Source of the DNA: Glacieibacterium sp965200405
Lineage (GTDB): Bacteria > Pseudomonadota > Alphaproteobacteria > Sphingomonadales > Sphingomonadaceae
Direction of reading: 5' to 3'
NCBI RefSeq assembly: GCF_965200405.1
Contig: NZ_OZ241356.1
Location: forward strand, 124,001-188,000
Length of the DNA: 64,000 nucleotides
The translations under genes were made by a program, and so were the position numbers. The notes under the pieces are model-generated. The model worked only from the letters and a program-made list of their open reading frames with translations, was not told the origin of the DNA and did not search any database. This document shows positions 25,158 to 33,711 of the stretch, piece after piece; positions within the stretch are counted from its first letter, which is position 1, and each line of letters opens with the position of its first letter.

Positions 25158-25993
25158 CGCCCGACCGGCTGGAGTGGCTGGCCGCCGGACCGGGCAAGCC
25201 TTGGCTGCATTTCGCCCACGCCACCGGCATGTGCGCGGCGGTCTATGCCCAGTTGCTGGAGCCGCTGGCGGGTGAGTTCAACATCGTCGCCAGCGACCTG
25301 CGTGGTCATGGCGGATCGACCCTGCCCGCCGAACCGGCGACGCTGCACAGTTGGGCAACCTATCGCAACGACCTCGCGGGGATCCTCGCCGACTACAGCG
25401 CGGCCGGGCCTTGGCTGCTCGCCGGGCATTCGATGGGCGCCAGCGTCAGCCTGTTGCTCGCCGCCACCCGCCCCGAACTGGCCAGCGCCGTGGTGATGAT
25501 CGAGCCGGCGTTCGTGCCGCTCGCCCATGCCGCCGACTGGCAGCCGCACGACAACCACATGACCGAGCAGGCGGCGAAGCGCCGGGCGCTCTTTCCGTCT
25601 CGGGCCGCTGCTGCCGATAACTGGCGCGGTCGCGGCGTCTTCCGCGGCTGGCCCGAAGCGGCGCTGGCCGCCTATGTCTCCGCCGGGATGCGTGACCGCC
25701 CGGACGGCCAGGTCGAACTCGCCTGCAGCCCCACCTGGGAGTCGGCCACCTTCCGCGCCGTCACCAATGAGGTCGAGGCGGCCGTCCGCGACCTGCGCTG
25801 CCCGCTGGCGCTGCTGCACGGGACGATCGGATCGACAGTCGCGCCGGTCGATGCAGCGGCCATCAGCGCGATGCGGCCCGGCACGATCGTCGAGCGCTTC
25901 GACGGAGCCAGCCACTTCCTGCCGCTGGAACAGCCCGACCGCGTCCGCGCGGCGATCCGCGCCGCCCTGTCGCCGGAACGCCCGGGCCGCTAG
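25154..25993 (+). CDS. Alpha/beta hydrolase, cytoplasmic
   Basis: A 279-residue alpha/beta hydrolase without signal peptide. It shows LHFAHATGMCAAVYAQLL (oxyanion region), DLRGHGGST, the nucleophile elbow LLAGHSMGASVS and the histidine in FDGASHFLPLEQP near the C-terminus; the acid is probably in the HGTIGSTVAP segment or after it. The substrate is unknown. It ends the translation-factor operon, starting with GTG in a GTGA overlap. The third hydrolase of this fold in the window, but not closely similar to the other two. Confidence 0.88.
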   Translation: MTPDRLEWLAAGPGKPWLHFAHATGMCAAVYAQLLEPLAGEFNIVASDLRGHGGSTLPAEPATLHSWATYRNDLAGILADYSAAGPWLLAGHSMGASVSLLLAATRPELASAVVMIEPAFVPLAHAADWQPHDNHMTEQAAKRRALFPSRAAAADNWRGRGVFRGWPEAALAAYVSAGMRDRPDGQVELACSPTWESATFRAVTNEVEAAVRDLRCPLALLHGTIGSTVAPVDAAAISAMRPGTIVERFDGASHFLPLEQPDRVRAAIRAALSPERPGR

Positions 25994-26031
25994 GCTCGTT
26001 CAGCCGCCGACGTAACGAAAGCGATCGAACT

Positions 26032-27342
26032 ATGCGCAATGCCCTGCTGCTCTCCGCCGCCATGCTCAGCCTTGCCGGCTGCGGCGAGAAAGCGACCCTG
26101 CCGATTTCCGCCGGCTATGGTCCCAGCCCGACGCTGCCCGCGCCGAACAAGACGCTGTTTCCGACGATGAAGGTCTCGACCGCCAAGGGCTGGGCCGCCG
26201 GCGTCACGCCGGTCGCAGCGGCCGGGCTGAAGGTCGCCGCCTTTGCCGAGGGGCTCGATCATCCGCGCTGGCTGTATGTCCTGCCGAACGGCGACGTGCT
26301 GGTCGCGGAGACCAATTCGCCGCCCAAGCCCGACGACGGCAAGGGCATCAAGGGCTGGGTGGCCGGGATCATCATGGGCAAGGCCGGCGCGACGGTGCCC
26401 AGCCCGAACCGCATCACCCTGCTCCGCGATGTCGACGGCGACGGCGTTGCCGAAACCAGGACGGTGTTCCTGAAGGGCCTGAACTCGCCATTCGGCATGA
26501 CGCTGGTCGGCAACGACCTGTACGTCGCCGACGCCGATGCCATCCTGCGCTTCGCCTATGTTCCGGGCGCGACCTCGATCGCCACTGCCGGCACCAAGCT
26601 GGTCGACCTGCCCGGCGGCCGCATCAATCACCACTGGACCAAGAACGTCATCGCCAGCGCCGACGGCAGCAAGCTGTACGCGACGGTCGGCTCCAACTCC
26701 AACGTCGGCGAAAACGGCATGGCGGCGGAAGCAGGCCGCGCCGCGATCTGGGAGATCGACCGCACGACCGGCGCCCACCGCATCTTCGCCGGCGGCATCC
26801 GCAACCCCAACGGCATGGCCTGGAACAAGGCCAGCGGCGCGCTGTGGACCGTCGCCAACGAGCGCGACGAGATCGGCAGCGACCTCGTGCCGGACTATCT
26901 GACCTCGGTGAAGGACGGCGGCTTTTACGGCTGGCCCTACAGCTATTACGGCCAGCACGTCGACGTTCGGGTCAAGCCGCAGCGGCCCGATCTCGTCGCC
27001 GCGGCGATCAAGCCCGATTATGCGCTGGGGCCGCACACCGCGTCGCTCGGGCTGGCGTTCAGCGACGGGGCGACGCTGCTGCCGGCGAATTACGCGCAGG
27101 GTGCCTTCATCGGCCAGCACGGTTCGTGGAACCGCTCGCCGCAATCGGGCTACAAGGTGCTGTTCGTGCCGTTCGCCGGGGCGCAGCCGTCGGGCATGCC
27201 GGTCGAGGTGCTGACCGGCTTCCTCGCGACCAACGGCGATGCGCAGGGCCGTCCGGTCGGCGTCGTCATCGACGGCAAGGGCGCGCTGCTGGTGGCGGAC
27301 GATGTCGGCAACAAGGTCTGGCGCGTCACCGGCCAACCTTGA
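26032..27342 (+). CDS. PQQ-dependent sugar dehydrogenase family lipoprotein (sorbosone dehydrogenase-like)
   Basis: A 436-residue six-bladed beta-propeller of the sorbosone/soluble glucose dehydrogenase type, predicted to oxidise sugars or aldoses with PQQ in the periplasm. The N-terminus MRNALLLSAAMLSLAGCGEK is a lipoprotein signal with lipobox LAGC, so it should be anchored to a membrane through Cys17. Family segments include FAEGLDHPRWLYVLPNGDVLVAE, GGIRNPNGMAW, FYGWPYSYYG and FIGQHGSWNRSP. ATG 26032 lies 38 bases after the previous stop. No PQQ biosynthesis gene is in the window, so cofactor use is assumed from the family. Confidence 0.88.
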   Translation: MRNALLLSAAMLSLAGCGEKATLPISAGYGPSPTLPAPNKTLFPTMKVSTAKGWAAGVTPVAAAGLKVAAFAEGLDHPRWLYVLPNGDVLVAETNSPPKPDDGKGIKGWVAGIIMGKAGATVPSPNRITLLRDVDGDGVAETRTVFLKGLNSPFGMTLVGNDLYVADADAILRFAYVPGATSIATAGTKLVDLPGGRINHHWTKNVIASADGSKLYATVGSNSNVGENGMAAEAGRAAIWEIDRTTGAHRIFAGGIRNPNGMAWNKASGALWTVANERDEIGSDLVPDYLTSVKDGGFYGWPYSYYGQHVDVRVKPQRPDLVAAAIKPDYALGPHTASLGLAFSDGATLLPANYAQGAFIGQHGSWNRSPQSGYKVLFVPFAGAQPSGMPVEVLTGFLATNGDAQGRPVGVVIDGKGALLVADDVGNKVWRVTGQP

Positions 27343-27423
27343 ACCCATGACCGTGAAAATCCTTGCGTTTTGCACCAGTCTGGCCAACGAAATGGCCGCT
27401 ATGAACCGTGCCCGGAGCCAGCC

Positions 27424-28251
27424 ATGCTGACCATTACCCGCGACGATGTCGTCGCGGCCCCGTTTCCGCACGTCATCAAGCAGGACATCCTGCCGCCCGA
27501 CCTGTTCGCGGCGCTGGCGGCGGACTTTCCGCGCGCCGAGATCTTCGAGACGCAGCGGGGCAGCAATGGCTCGGTCGGCAGCCGCACAGGCTCGGGCTTC
27601 GACATCTACCGCGGCGACCCCAGCTTCGAGACGCTGACGGCACGCTCCCCGGCCTGGGCGGAGTTCGCGGACTTCCTCAATTCGGAGCGTTTCATCGACA
27701 CGTTCCGCGACGTCTTCGCCGACCATCTCGACGATATCGGCCTGCGCATCGACGTGCGCCGGTCGCATATCGATCCGGCCTATGTCGAACCCCGCGACCA
27801 GCTGACCGAGACCGCCAGCCCGGTCGACAAGGCGTTCACGCTGGCCAACAAGGTGCTCGGCCCGCTGCGTTCGGCCAAGCCGATCGAGCTGTTCACGCGC
27901 CTCGATATCCACAAGTCGATGGGCGGCTATCGCAAGCCACCGCATTGCGACCGGCCCAACCGGCTATGCTCGCTGATCGTCTATTTCACCGACGCCGAGG
28001 CGATCGGCATGGAGGGCGGCGAGCTGCTGATCTTCCAGCACAAGCAGCCCAAGCCGGTGACTTCCTACGAGCGCCACCCCAAGGAGGCCGACGTCCAGCA
28101 GGTCGCCAAGCTGACTCCCAAAGCCAATCTCGGGGTGTTTTTCCCCTGCCAGAACAACAGCTATCACGGCGTCACGCCGGTGCTGAGCAAGGGCCTGGCG
28201 CGCGACTTCCTGTACATCAACATCTCGGGCCGCTCGCGTAGCCTGTGGTAA
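27424..28251 (+). CDS. 2OG-Fe(II) oxygenase-like protein
   Basis: A 275-residue cytoplasmic protein that looks like a 2-oxoglutarate/Fe(II) dioxygenase. The double-stranded beta-helix is marked by PPHCDRPNRLCSLIVYFT (the HxD iron pair), GGELLIFQHKQ, and the distal histidine in FPCQNNSYHGVTPV followed by ARDFLYINISGRS with the 2OG-binding arginine. This type often modifies proteins or small molecules; the substrate is unknown. ATG 27424 has GGAG 6 nt upstream and is preferred over an upstream in-frame ATG at 27370. It is convergent with the flippase gene, with stops one base apart. Confidence 0.72.
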   Translation: MLTITRDDVVAAPFPHVIKQDILPPDLFAALAADFPRAEIFETQRGSNGSVGSRTGSGFDIYRGDPSFETLTARSPAWAEFADFLNSERFIDTFRDVFADHLDDIGLRIDVRRSHIDPAYVEPRDQLTETASPVDKAFTLANKVLGPLRSAKPIELFTRLDIHKSMGGYRKPPHCDRPNRLCSLIVYFTDAEAIGMEGGELLIFQHKQPKPVTSYERHPKEADVQQVAKLTPKANLGVFFPCQNNSYHGVTPVLSKGLARDFLYINISGRSRSLW

Positions 28252-28252
28252 G

Positions 28253-29572
28253 CTAGGCGCGCTTGCGGGACAGCAGCTTGATGCCGAGGACGCGGTGGAC
28301 GACGACTGCCGCGGCCATGTTGCGGATCACGACCGTAAGCCCGGTGGCGATCGCGGCGCCGATCGCGCCGTAGGTCGGCACCAGTAGCGCCACCAGGATG
28401 ACGCAGGGCACGATCCCGAACACCGCATAGGCGAGTACCCAGCGCTGGTTGCCGGTCATCACCAGGATCGAGCCGAGGGGGCCTGAGGCGAGGCGGAAAA
28501 GCTGCCCGACCGCCAGGATTCGCAGCGCGGTCGCGCCGCCGGCGAATTCCGGCCCGAAGATCGACAGGACGGTCTGCGGCGCAAAGATCAGGACGAGGAA
28601 CAGCGGCGAGGCGAGGCCGAGCGACAATATCAGCGACTTGCGCGCAATGCTGGCGATCTCGTCCTTGGCGCCGACCCGCGCCGCGGCGGCGATGCGCGGG
28701 CCGATGATCGTGTCGGTGGCGACCTGCACCAGCCCGGCCAACGCGACGAATTGCCAGGCGACCCGGTACTGCCCGACCACTACCGCCGACCAGTGGATGC
28801 CCAGCGATACCGTCGTGTACCATTCGGTGAAAACGTTGCTGAGGTTCGATGCCAGGATCGGCAGCCCGGCCAGCATCAGCGGCAGCGACGACGCGCGGAT
28901 CGCCCTGGGCCAGTCCTTCGAAGCGCGGGTGAAGGTGATCCAGCCGGCGACGCAGCCCAGTGTCAGGCCGGCGACGTACAGCCAGGCCGGCAGCCGCAAC
29001 GAAGTCGCATGGCCGGTCAGCACCGCCAGCGCCAGCCCGAGCATCGCCAGCGTCGTCCCGATCGGTCCGTCGATGAGTTGCGACCACAATACCCGGTTGG
29101 AAGCGCGCAACGCCGCGGAGGCGACACGCTGCAGCGCCAGCGGCACCACCGCCCACAGCATGATCCCCAGCATGCCGACCATCGTCGGCTGGTGCAGCAC
29201 GTCGTTGGCCAGCCGCTCGCGCAGCAGCCACAGCACGCCGATGACGACCGGGCCGACGATCGCCACCGCGCGAGCCCCGGCGAACACGACACCGCGCGCC
29301 TCGGCGTACTTGCCCTCGCGCAGGTCCCCGGCGGCGACCCGGATGACCGTGTAGTCGAGCCCGGCAAGGACGAAATAGGACAGGATGGTGACCGTGGTGA
29401 CGGCGATACCGAAATGCCCGCTGCCGGCTGCGCCATAGGAATGCGCGATCAGCCAGCTCAGCGCAAAGCTCGCCGCGGCGCCCCAGATCTTCAACCCGAA
29501 CGCCATGACGGTCTGTCCGCCGAGGCGATCGGGGGCCAGCATCGGCAACAGGCGTTGGACGTATCTGCGCAT
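28253..29572 (-). CDS. Polysaccharide flippase-like membrane protein (Wzx/MATE-type)
   Basis: Integral inner-membrane protein of 439 residues with 12-14 hydrophobic segments, starting MRRYVQRLLPML and LGGQTVMAFGLKIWGAAASFALSWLIA. The pattern matches the oligosaccharide flippase (MATE/MOP) superfamily, which moves lipid-linked glycans across the inner membrane. The loop WYTTVSLGIHWSAVVVGQYRVAWQFVALAGLVQVATDTIIGPRIA is typical of the middle of these proteins. ATG 29572 is preferred; an upstream extension to 29608 has no support. It is divergent from a Wzz/GumC-like gene, which fits a role in capsule or exopolysaccharide export, though no glycosyltransferase gene is near. Confidence 0.82.
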   Translation of the reverse strand: MRRYVQRLLPMLAPDRLGGQTVMAFGLKIWGAAASFALSWLIAHSYGAAGSGHFGIAVTTVTILSYFVLAGLDYTVIRVAAGDLREGKYAEARGVVFAGARAVAIVGPVVIGVLWLLRERLANDVLHQPTMVGMLGIMLWAVVPLALQRVASAALRASNRVLWSQLIDGPIGTTLAMLGLALAVLTGHATSLRLPAWLYVAGLTLGCVAGWITFTRASKDWPRAIRASSLPLMLAGLPILASNLSNVFTEWYTTVSLGIHWSAVVVGQYRVAWQFVALAGLVQVATDTIIGPRIAAAARVGAKDEIASIARKSLILSLGLASPLFLVLIFAPQTVLSIFGPEFAGGATALRILAVGQLFRLASGPLGSILVMTGNQRWVLAYAVFGIVPCVILVALLVPTYGAIGAAIATGLTVVIRNMAAAVVVHRVLGIKLLSRKRA

Positions 29573-29643
29573 CGTGGCTCGTCTTACGGCAGTCCCGCTG
29601 CGGCACAAGCGCCGAAGCAGCCGCCGTTTTGGTAAGCCATTGT

Positions 29644-29705
29644 TCGCACCGGTGTGCGATACAGGTGTTGAACCGCGTCACGCTTGGCTCCAAAAGGCTG
29701 GAGCC
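29644..29705. promoter_or_regulatory. Two inverted repeats in the flippase / GumC-like divergent gap
   Basis: Within the 164-base gap lie TCGCAC-CGGT-GTGCGA at 29644-29659 and GGCTCCA-AAAGGC-TGGAGCC at 29686-29705, both with perfect arms. They are in the place expected for operators of the two divergent genes; no regulator gene is adjacent. Confidence 0.35.
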
Positions 29706-29736
29706 GGCATGAGTTTGGCAGCCCGGTCCAGGGAGC

Positions 29737-31125
29737 GTGCGTCAGTTGAGCATCAAGCAGCTATGGCAGATCATCGTCGCGGGGCGGTGGATCATGCTGC
29801 TGTGCACGCTGGCCTGTCTCGGGGGAGCGATGGCGTTCGGCCTGCGCCTGCCCAAGACCTATGAGGCCCGTGCGCGCGTCCTGCTTCAGGTCGTCCAGCC
29901 CGACCTGATCGACAACAGCACGATCAACGACAAGACCATGCAGCCCTATGTGCGGACCCAGTCGCTGCTGGCGACCAGCACCCGCGTCTGCGAGCTGATC
30001 GTCGACAAGCTGGGCTGGGTGAACAATCCGGCGGTGATCGACGCCTTTAACGCCACCGAGGGCGCCGGCGACATCCGCGCCTGGGCCGCCGCACGGGTCC
30101 AGCAGAGCCTGATCGCGCAGCCGCTGCAGGGTGGCGGCACGCTGGAGATCGTCTACCAGGCGCCCGATCCCGAGGCGGCACGGACCATCGCCGGCGTCGC
30201 GCGCGAAGCGTTCATCGAGACCAGCCTGGCGCTGGAGACCGAGAGTGCGGCCCGTCGCGGCCAGATGTACCAGCGCAACGCCGACCTGGCTCGGCAGCGC
30301 CTGATCGCGGCACAGCAGTCGCTCGCGACGGAGCAGCGTGCGGCGGGCATCATCACCAACAGCGCCGGCGCCGACCTCGAAGCGCAACGCCTGCCCGCGC
30401 TCGCGCAGGAGGCGATCGACGCGCGTCTCGCGGCGAGCCGGAACGACGTCAAGGCGGAGCAGGAAGCGCCGCGCACGCTTGAGTCGATGAAGCTGCGCAC
30501 CGAACTGCTGACGCTGGACCTGCAGATCGAGCGGGCCAGCACCCAGTACGGTGCCGATAATCCCATCTACAAGGCGATGCTCGAGCGTCGTCGCCGGCTG
30601 TCGGCACAACTGGTCGCGGTCGACGTCGCGGCGCGCTCCAAGGCCGGTGGCCAGATCGCCAACAGCCGCCTCGCGATCAACCGTGCCGATGCCGCGCTGG
30701 CGGCCGAGCGCAGCCGCGTCATCGGCAGCACGAGCAACTCGGCGCGCCTGTCGCAGGCCTATCGCATGGTCCAGCTGCGGCAGGGCGAGTACGACAAGCT
30801 CGCGGCCGGAGCGGCGCAGATGCAGCTGCAATCGACCCGCAGCGAGAGCGGGCTGGTCGTCATGGGCGACGTCATCGCCAACCCGGACCCGGTGGCGCCC
30901 AACCTGCTCAACATCGGCGCCCTCGCGCTGATCTTCGGCCTGAGCCTCGGGCTGATGACGACGCTGGTGCTCGGGCTCGCCGACCGCGAGGTGCTCGGCA
31001 AGGAGGATTTGGCGTTCGCCACCGGCGGCATCCCGGTGCTCGGTGTCGTGCCGCGCGGCCCGGGCCGGCGCAAGCGCTGGCTGTCGTGGTTCCGGGGACG
31101 CCGCCGCCGCGCCGTGCCGGCCTAG
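29737..31125 (+). CDS. Polysaccharide chain-length regulator, GumC/Wzz-like, without kinase domain
   Basis: Inner-membrane co-polymerase of 462 residues. A first membrane segment (IIVAGRWIMLLCTLACLGG) leads into the Wzz domain (FGLRLPKTYEARARVLLQV), followed by a long periplasmic coiled-coil (about 130-370) and a second membrane segment near residues 388-410 (NIGALALIFGLSLGLMTTLVLG). The C-terminus is short and basic, with no Walker motifs and no tyrosine cluster, so any BY-kinase would be encoded elsewhere. GTG 29737 is used; TTG 29746 fits the GGGAG at 29731-29735 better and may be the true start. Divergent from the flippase gene. Confidence 0.85.
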   Translation: MRQLSIKQLWQIIVAGRWIMLLCTLACLGGAMAFGLRLPKTYEARARVLLQVVQPDLIDNSTINDKTMQPYVRTQSLLATSTRVCELIVDKLGWVNNPAVIDAFNATEGAGDIRAWAAARVQQSLIAQPLQGGGTLEIVYQAPDPEAARTIAGVAREAFIETSLALETESAARRGQMYQRNADLARQRLIAAQQSLATEQRAAGIITNSAGADLEAQRLPALAQEAIDARLAASRNDVKAEQEAPRTLESMKLRTELLTLDLQIERASTQYGADNPIYKAMLERRRRLSAQLVAVDVAARSKAGGQIANSRLAINRADAALAAERSRVIGSTSNSARLSQAYRMVQLRQGEYDKLAAGAAQMQLQSTRSESGLVVMGDVIANPDPVAPNLLNIGALALIFGLSLGLMTTLVLGLADREVLGKEDLAFATGGIPVLGVVPRGPGRRKRWLSWFRGRRRRAVPA

Positions 31126-32537
31126 CTGGTATAACCTCCGCCGAGCGCGCGGATCAGGTCGACCGAAGTCCGCATCCGCACCGTCTGCAGCACCAGCGTC
31201 GCCCGCTCGGCATCGAGTGCGGCGGTCTGGGCAGTGACGACCTCGAGGTAATCCGAAGCTCCGTCGCGGTAACGGGTCAGCGCCAGCTCCCGTGTCCGCT
31301 CCGCCGCCGCTGCCGCATCGCGCTGGTCGCCGGCCTGCGTCGCCAAATTGCGTGACGAGGCCAGCCCGTCCTCGACCTCGCGGAAGGCGCCCAGCACCGT
31401 CTCGCGGTAGTTCGCCGACACCTCGGCATATTCCGCCTTGGAAATACGCAGCCGCGCCCGGTTGCGGCCGCCGTCGAACAGCGTCAGCAGCGCCGCCGCC
31501 GGGCCCAGCGCCCAATAGGTCGCGGGCGTGCTGAACAGCGACCCGCCGCTCGCCTCGACACCGCCGCCTAGGCCAAGCGACAGCGACGGGTAGAAGGCCG
31601 CCCGCGCCACGCCGATCCGCGCATTGGCCGCGAAGATCCGGCGCTCCGCCTCGGCAATGTCCGGGCGGCGCTGGAGCAGTTCCGACGGCACGCCCGCGGT
31701 GACGCCCGGCGGCTCCAGCGGCACCACCACCGGCGCGATGGTGAAGGCGGAGGCGACCTCCCCGACCAGCGCGGCGATCTCGTGCTCGGTCGCGGCGCGC
31801 TGGTTGGCGATGTCGGAGACCTGCGCACGCGCGCTCGACAACAGCGTCTCGGCGCGGTTGACGTCGAGGCCCGACGATATCCCGCCTTCATGGCGCGTCG
31901 CGGTCAGGTCGCGGGCGCGGGTGAAGGCGGCGACCGTCTGGCGCAGCAGTTCGGCCTGCGCATCGAGGCCGCGCAGCCGGTAATAGGCGTCGGCAAGGCT
32001 GGCCTGCAGGCTGAGCCGGACCGAGGCCAGGTCGGCGGCACTCGCCTGCGCATCGGCACGCCCGGCGCGGACGCTATTGCGCACCCTGCCCCACAGGTCG
32101 ATCTCGTAATCCAGCGACGCCCCGAGCGACAGCGTGCCGTAGGTCGCCGCAGCACCGGACCCCAGCGGGCGCAGGCCCGATACCCGTTGCCGGCTTGCCC
32201 CACCATTGGCGGTGACGGTCGGCAGCCGGTCGGCGGCGAAGATGTCGACGTTGGCCCGCGCCTGATCATAGCGCGCCAGCGCCGCCGCCAGGGTCGGACT
32301 GGCACCTTCGATCCGGGCCTCCAGCGCGTCGAGCACCGGATCGCGAAACACAGTCCACCATGCGCCGCGCGGCGTCGCATCGGCCGGTGCCGCAGTCGAC
32401 CACCCGGCCTCCTTGAACGCCGGCGGAGCAACCGTCGTCGGCGCGACATAGGGCGGCGCCAGCGAGCAGGATGCGAGCGACGACAGCAGGACGGCGTAGC
32501 CGGCGGACCTGAGCACGCCGCGATCAACCCTTCGCAT
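31122..32537 (-). CDS. Outer-membrane efflux lipoprotein, NodT/OprM family
   Basis: TolC-like outer-membrane channel, 471 residues, completing the RND pump encoded just upstream. The N-terminal lipoprotein signal ends in LASCSLAPPYVAP (lipobox LASC). Two OEP repeats follow with long helical stretches; LQRRPDIAEAERRIFAANARIGVARAAFYPSLSL is the NodT signature between them. ATG 32537 overlaps the adaptor gene by 14 bases, so translation is coupled. Its stop overlaps the end of the GumC-like gene on the other strand by 4 bases. Confidence 0.93.
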   Translation of the reverse strand: MRRVDRGVLRSAGYAVLLSSLASCSLAPPYVAPTTVAPPAFKEAGWSTAAPADATPRGAWWTVFRDPVLDALEARIEGASPTLAAALARYDQARANVDIFAADRLPTVTANGGASRQRVSGLRPLGSGAAATYGTLSLGASLDYEIDLWGRVRNSVRAGRADAQASAADLASVRLSLQASLADAYYRLRGLDAQAELLRQTVAAFTRARDLTATRHEGGISSGLDVNRAETLLSSARAQVSDIANQRAATEHEIAALVGEVASAFTIAPVVVPLEPPGVTAGVPSELLQRRPDIAEAERRIFAANARIGVARAAFYPSLSLGLGGGVEASGGSLFSTPATYWALGPAAALLTLFDGGRNRARLRISKAEYAEVSANYRETVLGAFREVEDGLASSRNLATQAGDQRDAAAAAERTRELALTRYRDGASDYLEVVTAQTAALDAERATLVLQTVRMRTSVDLIRALGGGYTS

Positions 32538-33711
32538 GCACCGCCCCGGCAACCGCACCGCTCGCCGCCGAGGCCTTGACCCGGTCGCCATTCTCCAGAG
32601 CATCGGGCGGCGTGTCGACGATGCGCTCGCTGCCGGTCAGCCCGGCGATGACCTCGACGGTCGGCCCCTCGTCACGGCCGATGGTGATCGGCTTCAAGGT
32701 CACGCGGCCGTCGTTGCCGACGATTGCGACGGTCGGGCCGTCCTGCCGATAGATCAACGCGCTGGCCGGCAGATGGACCGTGCCCGCGGTCGCGACGGCG
32801 GGGAAGCGCACCTGGGCATAGGCGCCCGGCTTCAGCGCGCCGTCGCGGTTGTCGGCCTGGAGCTCGACCAGCACGGTACCCGACTGCAGGTCGACCGCCC
32901 CGGCGCTGCGCACCAGCACGACATCGAAGCTGCGCCCGGGATATTCCGGCAGGGTCATCGTCGCGTGCATGCCCTTGTGGATCTGCGAGGAGGCGCCCTG
33001 CGGGACGCGGACATAGATCCGCATCCGGTGGACGTCGGAAATCGTGAACAGCGCGGTGGCGGATGCCGTGCCGGAGCTGACCAGCCCGCCGATCTGCGCC
33101 GAGCGGCTGGTTACCGTGCCGGCGAATGGCGCGCTCAGCTTGGTAAAGCCCTGAAGTGCCCCCAGCCGCTTGACGTTGGCCAGCGCGGCGTTGGCGATCG
33201 CGGTCTTGGCGGCATAATCGCCGGCCTTCTCGTCGGTCTCCTGCTTCGAGACGGCGTCCTTGGCCAGCATCGCCGACCAGCGCACCGAGGTGCTGCGGGC
33301 CAGCGACTGGTTGGCCAGTGCTGTCTGGTAATCGGCGCGGGCCTGCGCCGACTGCTGGTCGACCTCGGGCGCGTCGAGGATCGCCAGCGTCTGCCCGGCG
33401 CTGACCCGGTCGCCGATATCGGCCAGCCAGCGGCGGACGTAGCCGTTGGTCCGCGCATAGATCGGCGCGCTGTTATAGGCCTGGACGCTGCCCGGCAGGG
33501 CCAGCCCGTCGCCGCCCTGCGAGCGGCTCGGCCGCACGATATCGACGGTCGGCACCGAACTGTCGGCGGCGACGGTGACCAGTTCGCGGTGCGCATTGCT
33601 GCGGCTGGTGATGCCGAATGCGACCACGCCGACGGCCAGGATCGCCCCGACGACGCCGGCGATCTTCAGATTGCGGGTCTGTCCGCGCGTGTCGGTATCA
33701 GGCGTTTGCAT
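32524..33711 (-). CDS. RND efflux periplasmic adaptor (membrane fusion protein)
   Basis: HlyD/AcrA-type adaptor of 395 residues that links the inner-membrane pump with the outer-membrane channel. One N-terminal membrane anchor (LKIAGVVGAILAVGVVAFGI, residues about 15-34), then a barrel-sandwich half (LPGSVQAYNSAPIYARTNGYVRRWLADIGDRVSAGQTLAILDAPEVDQQ), a helical hairpin, FTKLSAPFAGTVTSRSAQIG, and beta-barrel and membrane-proximal domains. There is no lipobox. ATG 33711 overlaps the pump gene by 14 bases; an extension to 33810 would run through the pump gene and is rejected. Confidence 0.94.
   Translation of the reverse strand: MQTPDTDTRGQTRNLKIAGVVGAILAVGVVAFGITSRSNAHRELVTVAADSSVPTVDIVRPSRSQGGDGLALPGSVQAYNSAPIYARTNGYVRRWLADIGDRVSAGQTLAILDAPEVDQQSAQARADYQTALANQSLARSTSVRWSAMLAKDAVSKQETDEKAGDYAAKTAIANAALANVKRLGALQGFTKLSAPFAGTVTSRSAQIGGLVSSGTASATALFTISDVHRMRIYVRVPQGASSQIHKGMHATMTLPEYPGRSFDVVLVRSAGAVDLQSGTVLVELQADNRDGALKPGAYAQVRFPAVATAGTVHLPASALIYRQDGPTVAIVGNDGRVTLKPITIGRDEGPTVEVIAGLTGSERIVDTPPDALENGDRVKASAASGAVAGAVHAKG

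Noticed and set aside
25990..27945. A 651-codon minus-strand open frame opposite the sugar dehydrogenase and oxygenase genes
   Set aside because: Composition is dominated by Arg, Ala, Asp and His with no motif, and two well-supported plus-strand genes occupy the region.
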